A DNA stretch of 64,000 bases from Stenotrophomonas sepilia (GCF_003244875.1 NZ_LXXZ01000059.1:1-64000), one strand, 5' to 3'. Shown: positions 35,107 to 43,919, counted from the stretch's first letter. Notes: a model not told the origin generated them from the letters alone. Numbers and translations: made by a program.

Positions 35107-35690
35107 CAGCGCTGCCCTCCAACGGCTACATTTTCTCTGCCCGCACCGATGACTACGGATACGGAAGCTGCCTCAAGCTCTGTAATCACTGGCTGCGCGG
35201 TCCCTTCGGAGCGGAGAAAAACTTGATCCCCCACCTCAAAAGCCCCCTGCTCGTCGCCCTGCATGTAGAACGGCAGAATGCGGCCAGCGATGCGCAGCGC
35301 ACATACGCTGTCATCCACACCGTTGTTTCGCGTGTCGCGGCATGGGACGCGCTCATACGTCACTCGGAGCGTGTAGTAGCGCTGCGCCTCGTCAATCACC
35401 CACAGCGTGACGCTTTCGCGTGTTGCGGGGTTCTTCTTCAAGATTGAGTTGTAAGCCGCGTATGGGCCACGGCCCGGCGCTTCCATGGGTTCGAAGGACT
35501 GAACCCCGGTGGCGGTTTCCGTGGGGGACGCCTCCCAGGCGTGTGTGACCCTTACTGCGATGGTGTGCGGCGTGATCACGGTGGCATTCACCCCGACGGC
35601 AACGGCGACCGAATCGCTACGGGGCTCGGCGGCGCTGGCGGCAAGGGGGAGCAGGCTGGCAAGGGCCAGAGAAAGAATCAACGCGCGCAT
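35106..35690 (-). CDS. Secreted periplasmic protein, first gene of the seven-gene operon
   Basis: A 194-residue protein with a clear signal peptide (1-20, ending AASA). The mature part is mainly beta-strand, has one cysteine pair (ERVPCRDTRN and DDSVCALR) likely to form a disulfide, and ends VIGAGRENVAVGGQR. GGAGG lies just before the ATG. The upstream 70 bases are AT-rich and probably hold the operon promoter. I do not recognise the fold. Confidence 0.65.
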   Translation of the reverse strand: MRALILSLALASLLPLAASAAEPRSDSVAVAVGVNATVITPHTIAVRVTHAWEASPTETATGVQSFEPMEAPGRGPYAAYNSILKKNPATRESVTLWVIDEAQRYYTLRVTYERVPCRDTRNNGVDDSVCALRIAGRILPFYMQGDEQGAFEVGDQVFLRSEGTAQPVITELEAASVSVVIGAGRENVAVGGQR

Positions 35691-35761
35691 GAGGCCTCCT
35701 TTTTTGAATGGGTTGCACTACCCATAACAAACGGTTTGGTTTGCGCAAGGGGATCGGGAAA

Positions 35762-35790
35762 AGAAAAGGCGGCTTTCGCCGCCCTTTCCC
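35762..35790 (-). terminator. Rho-independent terminator of the ankyrin-like gene
   Basis: GGCGGC (35768-35773) and GCCGCC (35778-35783) enclose TTTC. On the minus strand the hairpin is followed by CTTTTCTTTT. It ends the 35797-36372 gene just before the next operon begins. Confidence 0.75.
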
Positions 35791-35796
35791 TTGGCC

Positions 35797-36372
35797 TTAG
35801 AAGCGCGCTCGCAAGCGAGGGGCTTCCAGGGTTTGGCCGTCCTGCCCATGGGCCTTCATGGCCGCACCGACCTGCCGTTGGGCGTCGGCCCCAAACCCGC
35901 CTTCCGGTGGCTTCCAAGCGTTGGCAGGCGGAAGTATACTGTCGAGGAGCTTGGCTCGGTTGTGGGCACGGATGACCTGATCCGATTGATCATTCCCGTG
36001 CCGCCCCAACAAATCTGTCGGGGTCGTTCCCTCCGAGTCCGCGTCCTGGGGCGTGCGTCCCGACTTGAGCAGGTCACCAGCCCATTCGGCATCGCCGGAT
36101 GCGACGGCGAAGTGGAGCGGATACTCGGTGGCAGCGGTCAGGAAGGCCACGTAGTCCTTGTAGCTGGTTACCCAGGTCTCTTCCTTCCACTCTTCTTCAT
36201 CGGTCTTGCCGTCGTAGTAATGGTCGAAGGCCGCTTGCCGCAGCTCGTCGTAAAGCTCGTCTACTGACCAATCGTTCTTCACCGCTTGGATGAGCAGGTC
36301 GCGCTCTTGTTCGCAGAGCTTCAGACCAAGGGCTTCGCGTGCGCTGATGGGTTGGGTGGAATCGTGTTGCAT
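35797..36372 (-). CDS. Ankyrin-repeat-like protein
   Basis: A 191-residue acidic protein. The middle contains YPLHFAVASGDAEWAGDLL followed by KSGRTPQDADSEGTTPTDLL, which reads like one and a half ankyrin repeats (LH-A---G------LL--G, then D--G-TP-DL). A charged helical N-terminal part precedes it (DELYDELRQAAFDHYYDGK). GGAGG lies four bases before ATG 36372. Probably a protein-protein contact factor; function unknown. Confidence 0.6.
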   Translation of the reverse strand: MQHDSTQPISAREALGLKLCEQERDLLIQAVKNDWSVDELYDELRQAAFDHYYDGKTDEEEWKEETWVTSYKDYVAFLTAATEYPLHFAVASGDAEWAGDLLKSGRTPQDADSEGTTPTDLLGRHGNDQSDQVIRAHNRAKLLDSILPPANAWKPPEGGFGADAQRQVGAAMKAHGQDGQTLEAPRLRARF

Positions 36373-36538
36373 GGGGTCCTCCATTGGTTGGTGTTGAGTA
36401 GGTCACGGCTCACCAGCACCGCAGGAATGCGGTGGAAGCCGTTCTTCGTTTTCAACCCCGATGGGGAACCTGACAGGGGCATGGATGCCCACACCCAAGT
36501 TCTAGCAAACCGTTGAGGAAGGTCAAGCCCTACCAGCG

Positions 36539-37552
36539 TTAAGCTACTTGGCGCTCCTTGCGTCGCGACGGCGACCTTCGACCGGCTTCCGCCTTCCGCC
36601 GCTGCTCCATGTCCTGCTCCTTCTTGACCTGCGGCAGCGGCTCGCGTTCAAACGTCGGGATGTCGAGGAAGGTCATGACCTTCTCCGCTTGGCTGGCTGC
36701 GCGGAACAAGGTTCTGGGGTCGTCGGCGAGAGCCTTCATCCAACTCTGCAGGTAGGCGGCGTGCTGCTCTTCGTGCTCCTTGCCCAGGGCGATCCCCAGG
36801 CGCTCGGAAATGAAAAGGCTGGACAGCTCTGCCACCAGCTCCTCTTTGGCGTAGTCCGGGCTCCCGAAACGGCCGGTCTGATCGCGATCCAAGCGGTGCT
36901 TCGCGCCGGTCCAATGGGCCAGTTCGTGGAGCAACGTGGCCTGATAGCTGACGTCATCTCTGAAAGTGTGGTGCTTCGGCAAGTGAATCGAATCCGCGAC
37001 GATAGAGTAGAACGCTCGGTTGCCACCGTCGTGATGGAGCTTTGGCTGGTGTTTGTCCAACAACTCCCGAACACGCAGGTTGCGAATCGACTCGGGCATG
37101 ACGAAGGGCGGCGGGGGCTCGGGCATGCCGTCGATCTGGCTCGAATGGAACACCGTGGCTACGAACACCGATGGCCCCAGGTATCCGCTCTTCTGTTCAC
37201 CCTCGGTCAACGGCTTGGCGTCGTCTTTGGCCTTGCCCGCCTTGCTGAAATCCCAGTAGGCGATCCGCTGCCCCTTCTCGCCGCGCTTGATCTGGGTCCC
37301 AATGCTTTCGGCCTGGCGATAGGTCAGCCAGCGGTCGTCTTGGTAGCCGTGGGTGAGTTGGGCGCGGCGCAGGATGAGTGTGTTGCTGCCGCGATAAGCC
37401 TTGCCCGTGGTCGGGTTCCAAGGCCCGCTGATCGCGCCGTTCTGCGGGGCCTCGGGATCATTCCATGGGCGGCGCCAGGGGATGGTGCCTTGTTTCATCA
37501 GGTCGAGCATGCGCCGGGTTTCGGCTTGAATGAGATCCGTATACTTGGACAT
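36539..37552 (-). CDS. ardC: Antirestriction protein ArdC
   Basis: A 337-residue protein. The N-terminal domain (about 1-130; YTDLIQAETRRMLDLMKQG, IPWRRPW) is the ssDNA-binding part typical of ArdC. The C-terminal zincin-like domain has the metal site LLHELAHWTGAKHRLDRD (HExxH). The last residues are basic. ArdC shields incoming plasmid or ICE DNA from host restriction during transfer, so it marks this stretch as mobile-element backbone. GAGG precedes the ATG. Confidence 0.93.
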   Translation of the reverse strand: MSKYTDLIQAETRRMLDLMKQGTIPWRRPWNDPEAPQNGAISGPWNPTTGKAYRGSNTLILRRAQLTHGYQDDRWLTYRQAESIGTQIKRGEKGQRIAYWDFSKAGKAKDDAKPLTEGEQKSGYLGPSVFVATVFHSSQIDGMPEPPPPFVMPESIRNLRVRELLDKHQPKLHHDGGNRAFYSIVADSIHLPKHHTFRDDVSYQATLLHELAHWTGAKHRLDRDQTGRFGSPDYAKEELVAELSSLFISERLGIALGKEHEEQHAAYLQSWMKALADDPRTLFRAASQAEKVMTFLDIPTFEREPLPQVKKEQDMEQRRKAEAGRRSPSRRKERQVA

Positions 37553-37619
37553 GGGGTGGTCGCCTCAAATCTTTTTCAACCTCCTGCGCCTCTCAACAGG
37601 TGGTTGTGGGTGGATGGGG

Positions 37620-37865
37620 TCAGAACTCGATATGAAGGGTCAAAGTTTTGCGGTGATACAACGCTCGCCGCAGTAGCTCGGCGATGTCGTCTTCGCTGCG
37701 CAGGCCCTGGTCGCCGTCTTTGCCAAGACGGACATGGAGACCAAACCCGCTCTGCACGAGCAAGTATTGCGGGTCCGCTTCCGGCGTCTCTGGGCTCTCC
37801 AGATCGGCCGGGCCGATGGCCTCTTCGGGAAAAGCGTCGTCGGGGATATGGTTGGGCGATGGCAT
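37620..37865 (-). CDS. Small acidic protein, 81 residues
   Basis: From ATG 37865. The N-terminal half is rich in P, D and E (PDDAFPEEAIGPADLESPET); the second half has a possible strand-helix pattern (YLLVQSGFGLHVRLGKDG, then DIAELLRRALYHRK). It lies between the primase-helicase and ardC genes on the same strand. Not recognised. Confidence 0.5.
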   Translation of the reverse strand: MPSPNHIPDDAFPEEAIGPADLESPETPEADPQYLLVQSGFGLHVRLGKDGDQGLRSEDDIAELLRRALYHRKTLTLHIEF

Positions 37866-37956
37866 GGGGGCTCCGTTTTGGTTTGGATACCCCTTTGCAA
37901 TAGCGCAACTGCGGGGGATGTAAAGGCCTGCCCCGGAAATGCCGGGCATTGCTGGG

Positions 37957-39831
37957 TTAGCCCACCTTCTTCTTTGCCGCCTCGGCCTTGCGTTGCTCGC
38001 GCGCCTGTCGCTCCCGGCGATCCTGCCTCTCCCATGCCGCGGCGCTCTTGGCTTGGCGCTCCCGCTCTGCGCGGCGTTCGGCCTGGACCTGCTCGTAGGG
38101 CGTGTTGGCAAAGCCGAACAGGTGCTGGATCGCCTCGGGCAGCTCGGCAAAATCCTGCTCATCTTGCCGTTCGGCGGCGGCGGCCAGTGCTGCGTTCTGG
38201 GCGTCGTTGGCCGCCTTGACCTGCTCAGTTTCGGCTTGACGGGCTTCTGGGGTCAGGGCCTCCAGCCGCTTGAGCTCCTGCTCTTGTGCGCGCTCGGCGT
38301 CGGTCTGCTCGCCCTTCCAGCAGCAGAGGTAGCAGTCCAACTGCTCGCCCTCCACGCGCCGATTCGACGGGCGCCCACGCAGGTGCCCGGCAGTCTTCAG
38401 GCCACGGGTGAACTGGCGCTGCGAGAGGATTTCCTCCGGTTCAAAGCCCTTCTTCTCGCACCAGGCCACATAGCGGGCATGGATGGCCTTGACGCTCTGC
38501 CATTGCTCACTGCCAGCGGCAGCGCCGAACAGCACGCGGTCGGCATGGGCCCAGGCGGCGATGGAATCGGCGTTGTGGATGACGGCCTGCTTGTAAGCAC
38601 GCGCGGCCTCCGGGAGCTCGTGGTCGGCCATGAAGCGACCCCGCGCCACGACTCGGCGGGCACCTTCGAGCATCCAATCGAGGAACAGCTGGCCTTCTTC
38701 CTCCAGCAACTTACGACTGAAGTCCTCCACGCGGTCTTTTTCCGGAATGACGTTGGCCCACTCCACAATGGAAAGGCGTCGGGCGACGCCACCGGACTTG
38801 TCACGGTAGAACGGCGCGGAGTTGCTGCTGATGATCCACTTGGCCTTGGAGTGGTAGTTCAGAACGGAGAGGTGTTTTCGGTTGATGCCGATCCCATTGC
38901 CACTCACCAGCGTTTTGAACGTGCCTTCCTTCCACTTCTCGCACTCCACCTCATCCACCAGGATCAGCTGGCTGCCGAGGATGCCTTCGAGCGCAAACGT
39001 GTCCCCCAGGGTGGCCAGGTCCAAGCGAGCCACTTTGTTGTGGACGCCTTCCACGCATTCGGCCAGCGTCGATTTGCCGCTGCCGGCGGCCCCGTGCCAC
39101 CACGCCGCGATCTGATAAGAACCAGGCAACAAGGTCATGCCGCATTGTTCCTGCACCAGTGCACGCACGCCTTCGTCCGGCAACGCATGGGCCAGGAACT
39201 TGCCCAGCAGGCTATCGGCCGGCACGGGGCTGGGGATGTAGCGCTGGCCGGGCGTGGCGCCCGTGGCGATGTTCAGGGCGTGGGTCATGCCATAGCGCGG
39301 CTGGGGTTCCAGCGCCTGGATGCTGTCCGCCGTGATTTCCAGGTAAGCGTCAGCGCACGGGACCACCGCCCGCTTGGGTTCCAGTTGCGGCAGCGCGCTC
39401 TGCTGACCCAACCGCGTCCGGGCGTAGGCCCAGCAGCTGGAAGCGAGCTTGTCGCTGGCCTTTGCGGGGATGTTGGCATCGAGCCAGTCGGACGCCAGGC
39501 CGTCGCCGAGGCCGCGGTGAACCAGCGCCCAGTGATTTGCACTCCAACGGTAGACCAACGTCGATTGCGTCGCGGATTCGTCGCGGACGCTGGCCCAGAG
39601 GTGGCCGTCAAGCCCCAACTGGAGGTGGCGAGCGAACAGGAAGTCCAGGCTTTCCGGTCGCAGCTCGCCTTTGTTGAGCTTGGTTTGCTTGTGGCGATCC
39701 AAGGCGCGTTGTTCGACCTTGAGATTGCTGGCGTAATCTCGCCGGTTTTTCTCCCAGTGCTTTTCGATGAGAAAAGCAACCTCAGGGGGGTTGACGACCG
39801 ACGGATCTTGAGGGAGATTGTTCGTAGACAT
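37957..39831 (-). CDS. SF3-type primase-helicase (phage/plasmid replication protein)
   Basis: A 624-residue replication protein. The helicase core has Walker A HGAAGSGKST (246-255), Walker B LILVDEVE (289-296) and sensor-like KAKWIISSNSAPFY, the SF3 layout of P4-alpha and D5-like proteins. The N-terminal ~240 residues have no recognisable primase catalytic site. The C-terminal ~130 residues are a long charged coiled stretch. ATG 39831 is preferred to a TTG five codons earlier. It lies 300 bases from an iteron cluster, so it probably unwinds that origin. Confidence 0.85.
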   Translation of the reverse strand: MSTNNLPQDPSVVNPPEVAFLIEKHWEKNRRDYASNLKVEQRALDRHKQTKLNKGELRPESLDFLFARHLQLGLDGHLWASVRDESATQSTLVYRWSANHWALVHRGLGDGLASDWLDANIPAKASDKLASSCWAYARTRLGQQSALPQLEPKRAVVPCADAYLEITADSIQALEPQPRYGMTHALNIATGATPGQRYIPSPVPADSLLGKFLAHALPDEGVRALVQEQCGMTLLPGSYQIAAWWHGAAGSGKSTLAECVEGVHNKVARLDLATLGDTFALEGILGSQLILVDEVECEKWKEGTFKTLVSGNGIGINRKHLSVLNYHSKAKWIISSNSAPFYRDKSGGVARRLSIVEWANVIPEKDRVEDFSRKLLEEEGQLFLDWMLEGARRVVARGRFMADHELPEAARAYKQAVIHNADSIAAWAHADRVLFGAAAGSEQWQSVKAIHARYVAWCEKKGFEPEEILSQRQFTRGLKTAGHLRGRPSNRRVEGEQLDCYLCCWKGEQTDAERAQEQELKRLEALTPEARQAETEQVKAANDAQNAALAAAAERQDEQDFAELPEAIQHLFGFANTPYEQVQAERRAERERQAKSAAAWERQDRRERQAREQRKAEAAKKKVG

Positions 39832-39887
39832 TGTAGTTGGCTCCAACGACTCCCCGCCCTGGCAGGCGGGGTTTCGCGTTTGTGGGG

Positions 39888-40049
39888 TTAGGCGACGTGC
39901 GGCAACGCGTTGTCGAGGATCCGGCGCAGCTTCTCGCTGGGAGAAATCCCCGACCGCTTGGCTTCGGCTTTCAGCCGCTCAATCAACGCCCTTTCCATGC
40001 GGGCATTGAAAGGGTCTTTGCGTGGGGTTTGGTTCTGCTGCGTGCTCAT
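39888..40049 (-). CDS. Ribbon-helix-helix protein
   Basis: A 53-residue protein from ATG 40049 with GGAG six bases upstream. It reads KDPFNARMERALIERLKAEA followed by SGISPSEKLRRILDNAL, a textbook strand-helix-helix. Such proteins bind operators as dimers. It sits between the iteron cluster and the primase-helicase gene, suggesting it regulates that operon or binds the iterons. Confidence 0.8.
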   Translation of the reverse strand: MSTQQNQTPRKDPFNARMERALIERLKAEAKRSGISPSEKLRRILDNALPHVA

Positions 40050-40131
40050 GGGTTCTCCGTGTTGCATCCGTAATACATTCAAGAAAGCAGGTTTCTTGAA
40101 ACCGTCAAGCCCCTTTCCCAGAAATATTTTT

Positions 40132-40478
40132 TAGCTGCTGGTTAACTTTCCTGCTGGTTTTCTGTTTTTTCTTAAACCAGCAGCCAAACCAGCGACTAAA
40201 AACCTTCCAAGTGATTGTTTAATCTCGTTTTTGTTCAGAAAATAAGCTAACTGCTGGTTTGCTGATTAAAAAAACAGTTTTACGCTACGTGCCAACGTCT
40301 CATTTAGTCGTGAGATTTTAACTCATTCTTAACAAATCGCAGTTGCAGAGAAAAAGTGAAAATAATAACCAGCAAACCAGCAGGAGCCCTCAAAGCCTTA
40401 CGCAGCAAGGTTTTTTTTTGCTGGTTTAGCTGCTGGTTAACGGTTTTGGCGTTAACCAGCAGGAGCGTTAACCAGCAG
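40132..40478. repeat. Iteron cluster in AT-rich DNA, candidate replication origin
   Basis: This gap has no gene on either strand. It contains eight exact copies of the 9-mer CTGCTGGTT or its complement AACCAGCAG: forward at 40135, 40151, 40251, 40430; reverse at 40175, 40375, 40454, 40470. Near copies start at 40187, 40367 and 40418. Two copies form a 13-bp perfect palindrome (40430-40442 with 40450-40462). The DNA between is rich in A/T runs, unlike the rest of the window. Bases 40479-40648 show nothing further. An origin or large operator is the best reading. Confidence 0.7.
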
Positions 40479-40648
40479 ACATTCCTAACAACTCAATACG
40501 GATAGAGGTTTTTCCGTATTGCAGGCTCGGGGAACAAGTGCTTGTTACCTGGCTTCTGCCGGTTGAAGAGCCGGAGCAAAAGCGGCTAGATCAAGAGCCG
40601 GCGGCTGCTCGCCGCCGAGTCTTGGAGGGAAAGGCGGGCCTCCGGCCT

Positions 40649-41311
40649 CTACTCGTAGAGGTGGAAGTGGGACCAAAACCCGGGGCGCCTGGGACCGATC
40701 AGTTCGTTCCCCACCGTGACTTTGACCGCCCCAAGCGGCAAGAAATGAAACGTTTGATTCGCGTGGATCTGCAAAGCCGTCATCGCTGCGCACAACGGAT
40801 CGATGTCCCCCGCCAGCACCAGGATTTTTTCGCTTGGAAGGTGTTTCAGTTGACTCCTGATCGCGGCAAGGGCAAGCGAACCCGCGCCGCAACAGCTGTC
40901 GTAGACCTTGGCTCCGCTCCCACCAGGCCGATGCCTGGTGGCAAGGGCTTGAACCAGATCGAGAAGATCGCCGGGAGTGAAAGACTGACCCAGCCCTTCT
41001 CCACCCTTCCTGGCCAGCAGCTCGGCATGGACCCGTCCCAGGACATCGTCAAACGGCCTGCTTGCGAAGACCGCTTTGATGTAAGCGTTGATGGCTGCTA
41101 CCACTTCAGGCGCTTCTTCGACATTTTTTTTCAAGGGTCCAAAAGCAAGGACTTTGGTGTCGAGGTGACCCTTGGTGTCTGCGTGGATATGTGCCATTGA
41201 CATCAGTGCGTGCTGAACGAACGTTTCGAATGCAACCCGCGGATTCCACGGCTTGCCAGGATTGGAAGGAATGGCGCGGATGGCCTTTACCAGGTTGGCG
41301 ACCTCATTCAT
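40649..41311 (-). CDS. N6-adenine methyltransferase-like protein lacking the catalytic motif
   Basis: A 220-residue protein. It has the SAM-binding region of gamma-class N6 methyltransferases (QSFTPGDLLDLV, KVYDSCCGAGSLALAAI, LVLAGDIDPLCAAMTALQI). It stops before any NPPY/NPPF motif, where the target adenine would be bound. This is either a truncation or a small family of non-catalytic methylase-like proteins found in mobile elements. Its ATG overlaps the end of the other methyltransferase gene by 8 bases. Confidence 0.7.
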   Translation of the reverse strand: MNEVANLVKAIRAIPSNPGKPWNPRVAFETFVQHALMSMAHIHADTKGHLDTKVLAFGPLKKNVEEAPEVVAAINAYIKAVFASRPFDDVLGRVHAELLARKGGEGLGQSFTPGDLLDLVQALATRHRPGGSGAKVYDSCCGAGSLALAAIRSQLKHLPSEKILVLAGDIDPLCAAMTALQIHANQTFHFLPLGAVKVTVGNELIGPRRPGFWSHFHLYE

Positions 41312-41975
41312 CGTTGGCCGCCCCCACGTCAGTGCGCGACACCCGGCTCACGTGGGCCATGTCGAGGTAGGTTCCGCGAATCAGGCCAGACTCCACTCCC
41401 CGCTTGAGCCTGCGCGCGGCTTCAGCACCGTAGCCGATGAACACCGAGCCAGCCGGGCAACTCGTGCCCGGGGTCCCATCCGGGCGGCAGAACGACAGAC
41501 GCCCCTTCGTGAACACCACCGCTGAAACGTTGGGGTGGTTGAGCACCGAATCCTGCATCCAGCTCGTTTCCATCCGCGCCAGCACAAGGGCAATCCCGTT
41601 GCCATGCTCTGCGGCCTTCTCCATCCAGCGGTGCTGCGAGGTCGGGCTGTTCTTGTGCCCACCGTAGGGCGGATTCATCAACACGAACGCCGTCTTCGGC
41701 CAGAGAGTCTTGAGCCCGTCGTCACTGGGCTTCAGCATCCGGGTGGCCGTGCGCCAGGGCATGCCCTGCTGCGGGATGCAGGGATCCAGGTCAAACGGAC
41801 CCAGGCCGTGGACGGTCTCCGGCGGGGTGAGCCAGGTTTCGGTCGTGATGCCTTTCGGCGCCCGGTCGTAACCAACGTTGTTGGCGACGGCGAGCGAAAG
41901 CCTGGTCTGCTTGGGCTTCTTCGCGGGCTTCTTCGGCTTGGTCGAAACAGGGAGGGGGCGAGCAACAGCGTTCAT
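41304..41975 (-). CDS. Phage-type DNA N6-adenine methyltransferase
   Basis: A 223-residue protein. Start ATG 41975 has GGAG eight bases upstream. After a lysine-rich N-terminus it reads TWLTPPETVHGLGPFDLDPC, then the catalytic motif LMNPPYGGHKNSP, and GRLSFCRPDG in the target region. This matches phage N-6-adenine methyltransferases (Dam-like, PF05869 type). It may protect the element from restriction or mark its DNA. It is followed by a methylase-like gene that overlaps it. Confidence 0.85.
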   Translation of the reverse strand: MNAVARPLPVSTKPKKPAKKPKQTRLSLAVANNVGYDRAPKGITTETWLTPPETVHGLGPFDLDPCIPQQGMPWRTATRMLKPSDDGLKTLWPKTAFVLMNPPYGGHKNSPTSQHRWMEKAAEHGNGIALVLARMETSWMQDSVLNHPNVSAVVFTKGRLSFCRPDGTPGTSCPAGSVFIGYGAEAARRLKRGVESGLIRGTYLDMAHVSRVSRTDVGAANDE

Positions 41976-42101
41976 GGGAAATCTCCAGGGTTGAGTTTTT
42001 TGGGGCAAAGCTCCGCCAGCACGGCTGGTCGGCCGCGTTTCGCGAAAGGGTTTGAGGGGATTGGGCCAGACCTGGCCCCGGGCTACCGCTGCGCTGCTGG
42101 C

Positions 42102-42350
42102 TTAGCCGTTGGCGGCGTCTTGGACGTCGAGGAAGGCGTCCAGCGTTGCCAGCTGCAGGGTGAGCACCTGGCCGGAGGGCACGCCCCGCAGGTCGCGGTT
42201 GGGCACGATGACCGACGTGCTGGTGTCGGCGGCAAGCACGCCCAACGCGTGGGGCAGAACGTCGGCCAGGGCGTCCGCGAGGGCCTGCGGGGTCACGTTG
42301 GAGAACTGGTTCAAGAGCGAGGGGTCGAGCGAGAGGATGAGCGGCTGCAT
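42102..42350 (-). CDS. Hypothetical protein, 82 residues
   Basis: A small acidic protein (SLLNQFSNVTPQALADALAD near the N-terminus; LQLATLDAFLDVQDAANG at the end). No ribosome site is evident before ATG 42350. Codon use matches neighbours. Not recognised. The 126 bases to the next gene show no feature. Confidence 0.45.
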   Translation of the reverse strand: MQPLILSLDPSLLNQFSNVTPQALADALADVLPHALGVLAADTSTSVIVPNRDLRGVPSGQVLTLQLATLDAFLDVQDAANG

Positions 42351-42447
42351 GTCGGCGTGTCCGTGCTGGGATGGTGTGAATCATCCGGGTTTGGGCAAGG
42401 CCGATACGCCCAGAATAGGGCACCTGCCCCTTTTTCCTTGGGGCATG

Positions 42448-42475
42448 AAAAAAGCCCCAGGGGTAATCTGGGGCT
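42448..42475 (-). terminator. Rho-independent terminator
   Basis: AGCCCCAG (42453-42460) and CTGGGGCT (42468-42475) enclose a 7-base loop; on the minus strand six T follow. It ends the two-gene unit that begins next to the tRNA (genes at 43920 and 42563). Confidence 0.85.
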
Positions 42476-42562
42476 TGGGGTGGTGACCTGGGCTGCGGCG
42501 GAAGCCGCGGCCTCCCTGCCTCTTCTTCCAAGACCGAGCCGGCGGGCAGCCGGCGAGCAGGC

Positions 42563-43882
42563 TTAGAACCGGAACGGGGCGGGCTTCGTCGTCACCGCCG
42601 CTCGCGGCAGACTCACTTCAAAGCTCGCTCTGCGCGCACGGGCGCTCCATTCCCGAGCCATCTTCTCCTCCTCCTGCGCGTCCTGGATTTTCTGATCCAG
42701 CACCGCAACTCGCTTCGCTGTGACGCGCTCCCCCTGCTGCTCTTGCTTCCAACCCTCGATGGCCGTCGCCGCTTGGTTCGCAGCGCGGGAAAGCTCATCC
42801 CCCCAGAATCCCAGTGCGCTGATGTAATCCCTCAGCAGCTGTTCTCGCCTGAGGTTGTCCAGCCAGTCCAAGCTCAACGCTTCGGGGAGAGTTTGCTCGC
42901 GCGATTCAAACTTCAAGACGTTTCCAAAAGGGTCTACTTGCGCATACCCCTCTTTGATCATCGCCTTCCGGATTCGCTGGTTGTTGGTGAGATCGATGTC
43001 GATGATCTTCGAGGGGCCGTTCTTTCCCTCAAAGAAGACCCGGATGGCACCTTTTTCCAGCACCTGGATGTAGCCAATGATTTTCGATGGCTTGAGGGTC
43101 TTCGGTTGCCCATGGACAACGATCGATCTTCCAACGGGGTCAGCCTCCCCGCGAAAGGCCCTCCAGTCTTTCAAAACCGGATTTTGGTCGGCCCAGGAAA
43201 TCAAGTCGCAAGGCAATACCCGCTCTTTGCTGCCCTCTCCCCGGCGTCTCGCCGGGTCTTTAGAAAGGCGGTCGTTCAACGCTCCTTGGGCTCCCTTAAG
43301 GATCTCAAGCTGTCGCTTTGCCTCCCCCTGCTTCAGCTTCGGCTTTTCAGGTTTGGCCTTTGCCTGAGTCTTCCCAGATTCAATCGAGGCCGTTCTCTGC
43401 GCGGCTTTCTCCAGCCGCTCCAAGCGCGCCTTTTCTTTGAGCGACACCGTTCCTTTTGAGGGAGTGAACAGCAGCGGCTCGGGCTGGGCGCTCGCTTTGA
43501 GCGCCTCGCACTCGTCTTGGCTTAGCCCCAGCAGTGCTGCCACGTCCGAAAAGCTCCACCGCTCGGGGATTCCCCGCAACAGCTCCTCTTGAAGCAAGCC
43601 GTCTTTGATGATCCCCATCAGCTGCCTGCTGGGCATATTGAAGAGCCCGGCCGCTTCGGCAAGGGTCATGGGGTCGGCCTGCTTCCCTCGCTCCACGTCT
43701 TCCTGGATGCCTTGGTAGACCTGGCTCCAGGTGGTGCCGTCCTCCCAGCTCCGAACCGACGCGCGCACGTCTGCGTCCAGCCTCTTACCCTTTTGCGTCA
43801 ACTCGCGGTTTCGCGGTTTGACGTGGAGAGACCAGTGCCTCTTGAGGAGAACGGTCTCGCATTCTGCGCGCGTGTAGCTCAT
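42563..43882 (-). CDS. Unknown protein of the tRNA-proximal pair, C-terminal PFRF
   Basis: A 439-residue protein; GAGGGG precedes the ATG. There are two helix-turn-helix-like segments near residues 72-97 (MTLAEAAGLFNMPSRQLMGI) and 108-125 (WSFSDVAALLGLSQDE). A lysine-rich coiled middle follows (about 145-215). A domain of about 180 residues has strand-like GQPKTLKPSKIIGYIQVLEKGAIRVFFEG-type patterning (quoted in part), then a coiled helix, and the end is TTKPAPFRF. No tyrosine- or serine-recombinase active site is visible. Function unknown; possibly the element's control or recombination partner. Confidence 0.6.
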   Translation of the reverse strand: MSYTRAECETVLLKRHWSLHVKPRNRELTQKGKRLDADVRASVRSWEDGTTWSQVYQGIQEDVERGKQADPMTLAEAAGLFNMPSRQLMGIIKDGLLQEELLRGIPERWSFSDVAALLGLSQDECEALKASAQPEPLLFTPSKGTVSLKEKARLERLEKAAQRTASIESGKTQAKAKPEKPKLKQGEAKRQLEILKGAQGALNDRLSKDPARRRGEGSKERVLPCDLISWADQNPVLKDWRAFRGEADPVGRSIVVHGQPKTLKPSKIIGYIQVLEKGAIRVFFEGKNGPSKIIDIDLTNNQRIRKAMIKEGYAQVDPFGNVLKFESREQTLPEALSLDWLDNLRREQLLRDYISALGFWGDELSRAANQAATAIEGWKQEQQGERVTAKRVAVLDQKIQDAQEEEKMAREWSARARRASFEVSLPRAAVTTKPAPFRF

Positions 43883-43919
43883 TGCTTCCCCTCAAGCCGC
43901 TGATCGGGATGGTAGCCGG

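Noticed and set aside
40132-40478. CRISPR-like array
   Set aside because: The 9-mers are in both orientations with irregular spacing and no unique spacers; no cas genes are nearby.
40545-40892. 115-codon minus-strand frame downstream of the methylase-like gene
   Set aside because: It overlaps the methylase-like gene, is proline/arginine-rich, and does not continue the missing NPPY part.
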